A stretch of 64,000 nucleotides of DNA from Rossellomorea vietnamensis (GTDB taxonomy: Bacteria; Bacillota; Bacilli; Bacillales; Bacillaceae_B): contig NZ_LIXZ01000003.1 in the NCBI RefSeq assembly GCF_001305855.1, positions 62,001 through 126,000 on the forward strand, in the 5' to 3' direction. Positions 59,287 to 64,000 of the stretch are shown in pieces (the first letter of the stretch is position 1; every line of letters starts with the position of its first letter). A program made the translations under genes and the position numbers. The notes under the pieces were generated by a model. The model ran no database searches, was not told the DNA's origin, and was given only the letters and a program-made list of their open reading frames with translations.

Positions 59287-60636
59287 CCCTCGATTCATCA
59301 GATCAATATAGTACGAAACAGCCGTCGTTGCCAGTTTCTCTTCACGGGCCTCTACCATAAGGAGGCCCTGTTTTTCCCACTTTGACTTCTCCCTCTTTTT
59401 GACGAGCATCTGTTTCTGGGCCATACTCTTCATCATCGCCTGTATCTCGTCAACCGGCTCAGACTTTATCCTCTTCACCAACAGTTCATCTTCGATCCCG
59501 ATCATTAAGAAGAGATGCTGCCTGCGCAGGCGCTGCAAATAATAGAGAGCATTATCTTCATGGAGAAATGTGTGGATATCGCTGAATAATAGCAGCAGAC
59601 TCCGTTTCTTCTGGACCGTCTGGACGTAATGGAGGACGGCAGCATAATTGGATTCCGCCGCGTCCACCTCGAGATTATAAATGCGGTGGAGGATGGTCTG
59701 GAGATGGGCCATCCCTTTGGCAGGCGGGATGTACACCTTCACATTCTTACTGAATGCGAGGACCGATACATAGTCGCCATTCTGAAGGGCAGCCGCCGTA
59801 ACGGTCAGGGCTGCTTCAAGGGACTTCTCCAGCCGATTCCCTTTCTTCAGCTCCGCCCCCATCATCCGGCCGCAGTCAATGAGAATCGTAATATACTTTC
59901 CATGCTCGGGCTCATATTCATTCGTCATCACTTCTCTTAGCTTTGCTGTCTGACGCCAGTTGATCTTTCTGGGATCATCACCTACTACGTAATTCCTGAT
60001 CTTCGAAAACTCCCCGGCCCCACTCTGCAGCTTCCGGATTTTCACCCCTTCATACAGTAAAAACCGCTGGGCATCTTCCAGTACCTTTCTCGTTTCAGTC
60101 AGATCGGGGATGACTTTCACCTTATCCATCGTTTCCACCGTTTTTTGTTTCTCCCATAAACCAAGAGAGCTCCGGTAGCGGAAATAGAGCCTGGTTAATT
60201 GATAATCCCCCCGTACAGGGGTTACCACATCATAAGAGGGCTTTACGGTTGAATGACCGGCAAGCTCCCCTTCAAGTGGAAACGTCACTTGGAAATTTTG
60301 CGGTGTCCCGTCCAAAAGACGATACGACATATTCCGATCCGATGTGTTATGGATCGTTAATTCAACCGTATAATCAAGACCTCTTTCCATTTGGTCAGGG
60401 ATGCTCCGCTTCACTTCAACCCTCTTTTTAGAAGGTGAGAACGTCAAGTCAATGAGACTCAAACCAAGAAACAATGCATTCAATATAAAGATCCATGTCC
60501 ATGACAACCCAACGAGCGTGCCTGCTAAAAGGACAGCTGAAAAACACAGATAGATGACCAACAGCCGCCCAGTCGGCAGGATCCCCTTATCTTGGAACAG
60601 TAATCGACCCAATAAGCTCCTGGATGACTTGGTCAA
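59278..60636 (-). CDS. DUF58 domain protein (von Willebrand-type fold)
   Basis: 452 residues. Two N-terminal membrane helices (LLVIYLCFSAVLLAGTL, WIFILNALFLGLSLI), a beta-rich middle, and the DUF58 block GAGEFSKIRNYVVGDDPRKI followed by INWRQTAKLREV. A vWA-like region (ITILIDCGRMMG, MIDAS-like DxG..) lies behind it. It normally works with MoxR ATPases. TTG at 60636 is 8 nt after GGAGGG, within the end of the MoxR gene (50 bp overlap), so translation is coupled. Confidence 0.9.
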   Translation of the reverse strand: MTKSSRSLLGRLLFQDKGILPTGRLLVIYLCFSAVLLAGTLVGLSWTWIFILNALFLGLSLIDLTFSPSKKRVEVKRSIPDQMERGLDYTVELTIHNTSDRNMSYRLLDGTPQNFQVTFPLEGELAGHSTVKPSYDVVTPVRGDYQLTRLYFRYRSSLGLWEKQKTVETMDKVKVIPDLTETRKVLEDAQRFLLYEGVKIRKLQSGAGEFSKIRNYVVGDDPRKINWRQTAKLREVMTNEYEPEHGKYITILIDCGRMMGAELKKGNRLEKSLEAALTVTAAALQNGDYVSVLAFSKNVKVYIPPAKGMAHLQTILHRIYNLEVDAAESNYAAVLHYVQTVQKKRSLLLLFSDIHTFLHEDNALYYLQRLRRQHLFLMIGIEDELLVKRIKSEPVDEIQAMMKSMAQKQMLVKKREKSKWEKQGLLMVEAREEKLATTAVSYYIDLMNRGLV

Positions 60637-61516
60637 TGGTCAGTCCCTCCAATTCTACGTGCGGGGATAGCTGGATGCGATGTCTGAGAGCTGGTCTTGC
60701 CACCATCTTGATATCATCAGGGGTGACATAGTCCCTCCCTGAAAGATAGGCCCATGACCTGCCCGCCTTCCCGATCGAAATGGCCGCCCGTGTACTTGCT
60801 CCGAAGCGGATCGTCTCCGTTTCCCGGGTTTTCCTGACGATTTGCATGATATAATCCAAAACCGCGTCGCTCAGCGTGACATCCTCGATTTCCTTCCTGA
60901 TGGATAAAAAGGTTTCAATATCGAGGACTGTCCCCACTTCACTGCGGTCAACATGATTCTCGATCACCTGTTTTAAAACGGACTTCTCTTCTTCAAATGA
61001 AGGGAAATCAATATCGAGCTTGAACAGGAAGCGGTCCTGCTGAGCTTCGGGAAGTGGGTAGGTTCCTTCGAATTCAATCGGATTCTGGGTTGCCACCACA
61101 AAGAATACCTCTTCTAGCGGGTATGTCGATCCTTGGATCGTTACCTGCTTTTCTTCCATGGCTTCAAGGAGCGCTGCCTGAGTCTTCGCCGGTGTCCTGT
61201 TAATTTCATCGGCTAATAGGACGTTGGTGAAAATCGGTCCCTTAATCGTCTGGAAAGTGCTGTCCTTCATGTTATAAATCGTACTTCCGGTTATGTCACT
61301 CGGCAGCAGGTCCGGGGTGAATTGAATCCGGTTAAAGCTTCCTCCAAGCAAACGGGACAATGTCTTCACCATTTGAGTCTTCCCGGTGCCCGGGACTCCT
61401 TCGATCAATACATGTCCTCCTGCAAGAATCGAAGACAGTAAGAGTTTAAGATTCGTCCCCTGTCCTACGATGCGCTCTTCAAATATCTCCATTAAGGATG
61501 TGATTTCTGGTTTCAA
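60587..61516 (-). CDS. MoxR-type AAA+ ATPase
   Basis: About 309 residues. Walker A GVPGTGKTQMV, Walker B VLLADEINRTPAKTQAALLEAMEE, sensor 1 VVATQNPIEFEGTYPLPEAQ, and an arginine-finger/lid region (DRFLFKLDIDFP, SWAYLSGRDYVTPDDI). MoxR ATPases act as chaperones for vWA proteins such as the following DUF58 protein. The TTG start at 61516 overlaps the DUF4350 stop (TTGA) and is preceded by GAGGTGGAGG, so the longer frame is rejected. Confidence 0.93.
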   Translation of the reverse strand: MKPEITSLMEIFEERIVGQGTNLKLLLSSILAGGHVLIEGVPGTGKTQMVKTLSRLLGGSFNRIQFTPDLLPSDITGSTIYNMKDSTFQTIKGPIFTNVLLADEINRTPAKTQAALLEAMEEKQVTIQGSTYPLEEVFFVVATQNPIEFEGTYPLPEAQQDRFLFKLDIDFPSFEEEKSVLKQVIENHVDRSEVGTVLDIETFLSIRKEIEDVTLSDAVLDYIMQIVRKTRETETIRFGASTRAAISIGKAGRSWAYLSGRDYVTPDDIKMVARPALRHRIQLSPHVELEGLTIDQVIQELIGSITVPR

Positions 61517-62643
61517 CGATCCTCCACCTCTTTCCTGAGTAATTCTATTCTTTTTGACCACATGACATATTCCTGTTTACTGATTCTCTCTTTATTCAGC
61601 ACACCTTTTATCCCCATTAAAAAGGATGCGATTTCCTTTTCGGAAACGGTGCGGAGTCTCCGTTCCAACGGTTCTTTCAAGTCTTCCCACTCTTTACTTG
61701 TCGGGATCCCCCATCGTTCCTGGAACAGGAGTCTGACATAATCAGACTGGATCAGAAGGGAAGCTTTGTACTGTTTCCCTTTTAAGTACCACGCTGAAAG
61801 GGCCTTGATTCGTTCATTGCTGAACCGGACCATCTCCTCCCGGGGGACAAGGATGCCCCCGAACCGTTTCCCCAGCATCCAAAGCCCGAGTAAGGTGAAG
61901 ATTGCTAATTGAAGGAGCAGGAGCAATAGCCATTGCGGGTACAGTGTCGCAAGGGATGCCCCGCTTTCTCCTCCGTGGAGGTATTCATCAAACAGGATGG
62001 TCCCATCGTCCGCCCCACCTTCTCTTAACAAAAGAAGAATCAGAGAAAGATGATCCTTCTCAAGGATCATCCCATTCGTCATCCAGGCAGGTGTGGTGGA
62101 AACAATGAGTTGACCCTGACCCACGTCAGTACTGTAGGCGATTGTTCCATCCACATCATCCAGGAGGATCGTATCTCCCGCGTCTTCTTCAAGGCGGACG
62201 CCGGATAAAATATCGGTTTTATATGTATTTCCTTCTCCGTCACGCACAAGGGGTAGCAGTGGATCGTCCCCGATCACTTCCGTCTTGATATCGAACATCC
62301 CTTTTGGATTATCCTTCAGAAGGAGGATGGTATTGCCCCGCCTCATGAAATCCTCATACTCTTCCATTTCTTCCTGATCCGGGACTGTAAACGGCTCCGC
62401 CATGATCAGAAGCTGGCCGGATTCTTTTTTGGACAACCGGTCAGGTGAAAGGGACCAGCTAGAAATGGCATCCCCTTCGTTTTCCAAATAGGTGTAAAGG
62501 GCCTTTATCCCGGTTGGCGAGGGAGATTCTGATACATAGGCCGGATACTCCTTCAGCTTTTCCGGAGAAAGAAAGACTCCGATCACGATGAATGCACCTA
62601 GAATCCCCACCAGGGGGATCCACCTTTTTATCGTTAACTTCAA
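61513..62643 (-). CDS. DUF4350 domain membrane protein
   Basis: 376 residues. One N-terminal helix (WIPLVGILGAFIVIGVFL), a large outside-type domain starting SESPSPTGIKALYTYLENEG (DUF4350 signature region, with DEYLHGG near residue 230), a second helix (LLLLLLQLAIFTLLGLWML) and a cytoplasmic C-terminus. TTG at 62643 is about 12 nt from AAAGGAGG, somewhat long. Stop overlaps the MoxR start. Standard third member of the MoxR-DUF58 operon; function unknown. Confidence 0.85.
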   Translation of the reverse strand: MKLTIKRWIPLVGILGAFIVIGVFLSPEKLKEYPAYVSESPSPTGIKALYTYLENEGDAISSWSLSPDRLSKKESGQLLIMAEPFTVPDQEEMEEYEDFMRRGNTILLLKDNPKGMFDIKTEVIGDDPLLPLVRDGEGNTYKTDILSGVRLEEDAGDTILLDDVDGTIAYSTDVGQGQLIVSTTPAWMTNGMILEKDHLSLILLLLREGGADDGTILFDEYLHGGESGASLATLYPQWLLLLLLQLAIFTLLGLWMLGKRFGGILVPREEMVRFSNERIKALSAWYLKGKQYKASLLIQSDYVRLLFQERWGIPTSKEWEDLKEPLERRLRTVSEKEIASFLMGIKGVLNKERISKQEYVMWSKRIELLRKEVEDR

Positions 62644-62679
62644 TGCCCGATCCTACCTCCTTTCACTTACTCTGTCCTT

Positions 62680-63309
62680 CTATGAATCTCCGTTTTCCAA
62701 CCAGCCGCGGGCTTCCTCCTTATAGTGGAGATACTCCTCTTTCTCCACTTCACGTTCACCATACGCAACCTCGTCGAATAGCAGGGCAAGCCGGTAGAAT
62801 CGATCCGCCCACCTTTGATTCACTTTACGCAGTTCATCGTAATACTCCCAGTTCGTCTTCCACACTCGTGCCTCGAGATACTCCCTTTCATGAAAGTACA
62901 GAAGCAGTGCAAGGAACATGTGACGGGTGGCTCTCGTATAATCCTCAAGGGTTTCCTGCTTACGGGCTTCCTCGAGATGTCTTGTATAGGACCACTCCAT
63001 CTCGTTCATGGATTGAAGGGGCTTGTTCGAGCGGAACCTGCGTCTTCTCACCCCGTTACGCACCGCATTAAATGCTATGACGAGAAGAATGCCCACAACG
63101 AGGACAATGAGGGTAATCAGGATACCCGATGCGGCCCCGCCTGTCGGTTCAAGAGAAGGGTTAATATTCCCGAGCAGGTCCCGGATCCATTCCTTTGCCT
63201 TTTCCCACATACCCGAGAGCCACCCCTGATTATCCCCAAGGTAGGCTTTGTATTCTTCCCCTTCCAGGATTTCTTCGAGTTGATCCCTTGCTCTGTTTTC
63301 ATTCAACAC
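62680..63309 (-). CDS. DUF4129 domain membrane protein
   Basis: About 209 residues. One central helix (ILITLIVLVVGILLVIAF, ~residue 65-85) separates an N-terminal extracytoplasmic part from a cytoplasmic DUF4129 domain (LEDYTRATRHMFLALLLYFHE, then WADRFYRLALLFDEVAYGER). GTG at 63309 lies 6 nt after AGGTG; GTG 63318 would start the longer frame and the next codon TTG is a third option. Part of the MoxR operon, 36 bp before DUF4350. Confidence 0.83.
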   Translation of the reverse strand: MLNENRARDQLEEILEGEEYKAYLGDNQGWLSGMWEKAKEWIRDLLGNINPSLEPTGGAASGILITLIVLVVGILLVIAFNAVRNGVRRRRFRSNKPLQSMNEMEWSYTRHLEEARKQETLEDYTRATRHMFLALLLYFHEREYLEARVWKTNWEYYDELRKVNQRWADRFYRLALLFDEVAYGEREVEKEEYLHYKEEARGWLENGDS

Positions 63310-63335
63310 TTTCTTCACCTAGCTTTCAGATCAAG

Positions 63336-63353
63336 GGCCCGGAATCCCGGGCC
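63336..63353. repeat. GC-rich hairpin inside the MoxR operon
   Basis: GGCCCGG / CCGGGCC with a 4-nt loop between the membrane protein and DUF4129 genes. There is no U-tract, so it is more likely an mRNA-processing or stability element than a terminator. Confidence 0.6.
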
Positions 63354-63372
63354 AGACTGGATACTTCCTTGG

Positions 63373-64000
63373 TTATATCGTATGGTAGTCATCGATCATT
63401 TCATTTAAATCATCCGCGTCATGTCTTGTTTTCAAGTCAAAGAACATCACTCCGAAACCAACAGCGAACAACATGGTCGTAAATAATGTCACCACATTGA
63501 GGATCATCCCGTATAAAACACTATTTCCCAATACGAGTCCGAACGTCAATTCAAATGCTGTACTGACGATCCCAATGATCAGGCCGAATACAATATACAA
63601 TCCAATGATGGTGAATGCACGCTTTTTCGTCAGTCTCCAGCTTCTCCCAAGTCCCGGTGCATCATGCTCAATGGCCGCGGCTCCAAGGTAAAAGCTCCAA
63701 CGGGTTAAGAGGTAAGCCACTACAGCCGCAACGAGGAGGAACAAGACGATGATGGTAATGATCACCCCAACCCCCGTATCGAACAAAGCAGCACTGAATA
63801 CCCCTGCGATTCCGATGGTGAAAACAGGGACAAAGATGAACCCAAACACGATCAATCCAAACAGGATACTGCTTCCGATGATCGGCCAAAAACGGGAGAA
63901 TCCCTCTTTGATGACTAACTTGACCGAGTAGTCTTCATTTTTCCTCATATGATTCAAAGTGAATAATATCGCCGCTTGTGCAATCGGTGACAGAATCATT
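63373..64000 (-). CDS. Polytopic membrane protein, 5' end outside the window
   Basis: At least 208 residues are visible, with about five hydrophobic helices (for example IIGSSILFGLIVFGFIFVPVF and IIVLFLLVAAVVAYLL) and the loop LGRSWRLTKKRAFTIIGLY, which resembles the glycerophosphoryl-diester-phosphodiesterase membrane-domain/DUF975-like proteins that head this type of MoxR operon. An ATG occurs at 63999 but has no visible ribosome site in the window, and the family usually has more helices before it, so the gene is taken as truncated by the window edge. Confidence 0.75.
   Translation of the reverse strand, partial: MILSPIAQAAILFTLNHMRKNEDYSVKLVIKEGFSRFWPIIGSSILFGLIVFGFIFVPVFTIGIAGVFSAALFDTGVGVIITIIVLFLLVAAVVAYLLTRWSFYLGAAAIEHDAPGLGRSWRLTKKRAFTIIGLYIVFGLIIGIVSTAFELTFGLVLGNSVLYGMILNVVTLFTTMLFAVGFGVMFFDLKTRHDADDLNEMIDDYHTI

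Overview
The window reads as a chromosomal segment of a motile, rod-shaped, aerobic member of the Bacillaceae. The pointers are strong AAGGAGG-type ribosome sites with many GTG and TTG starts, B. subtilis-like proteins (YfkK, YfkM, YkhA, YflJ, YfmJ, YtiB, MreBH, MotAB, NsrR, Hmp, bacterial NO synthase), a SpoIIM-family protein and a sporulation-kinase-like histidine kinase. A marine or soil genus such as Rossellomorea, or a related former Bacillus, would fit; species assignment is inference. I saw no rRNA, tRNA, CRISPR array, transposase or prophage. Most genes are ordinary housekeeping or accessory chromosomal genes.

Layout. 0-13 kb: UPF0435 protein, PfpI-type stress protein with a sigma-B-like promoter, a lone lysine/ornithine N-hydroxylase, a coupled FAD monooxygenase-methyltransferase pair, an orphan multi-PAS histidine kinase, the pseudouridine catabolic pair psuK-psuG, an alanine/glycine:cation symporter behind a structured leader, and motAB. 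13-23 kb: a membrane MCP, flavohaemoglobin hmp divergent from its repressor nsrR with visible NsrR operators, a small oxidase-like membrane protein, aminopeptidase ampS, a repetitive protein, an MFS exporter and a YflJ-like small protein. 23-35 kb: a sodium/solute symporter, a guanine riboswitch controlling a NupC-family nucleoside transporter, thioesterase YkhA, a BMP-family lipoprotein followed by an MCP, mreBH, and an ECF sigma/anti-sigma/target-protein locus with two matching promoters. 35-46 kb: NO synthase, GNAT, a renalase-like oxidoreductase, an ABC-F protein with an elaborate attenuator and leader peptide, DUF2339 and YitT membrane proteins, queF, then a B12-binding CarH-like sensor, a PAS-like protein and a beta-carbonic anhydrase. 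46-55 kb: membrane and acetyltransferase genes, an O-acyltransferase, a small PLA2-like protein, peroxiredoxin, APH-like kinase, yfmJ, aldA, a zinc-ribbon/40-aa membrane protein pair and a VLRF1-type release factor. 55-64 kb: a secreted lamin-tail/phospholipase-D-like protein, and RDD and SpoIIM genes divergent from each other beside a MoxR-DUF58-DUF4350-DUF4129 operon that runs off the window end.

The most notable signals are: (1) a CarH-type cobalamin sensor domain without a DNA-binding domain, next to a PAS-like protein; (2) the ABC-F leader, where one RNA segment can pair either with the start of a leader peptide or with a segment after two terminators; (3) an ECF sigma locus whose promoter (GTGATCC-N16-CGTTAGC) recurs in front of a wall-anchored-looking protein made of two aligned four-histidine repeats; (4) two intergenic arrays of TGACGCAAT with strict 20-21 nt spacing; (5) a dispersed inverted-repeat family built on GAGGGACGGACCT. 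Many starts have been moved from the longest reading frame to the codon correctly spaced from a Shine-Dalgarno (SD) sequence; these choices are stated per entry.
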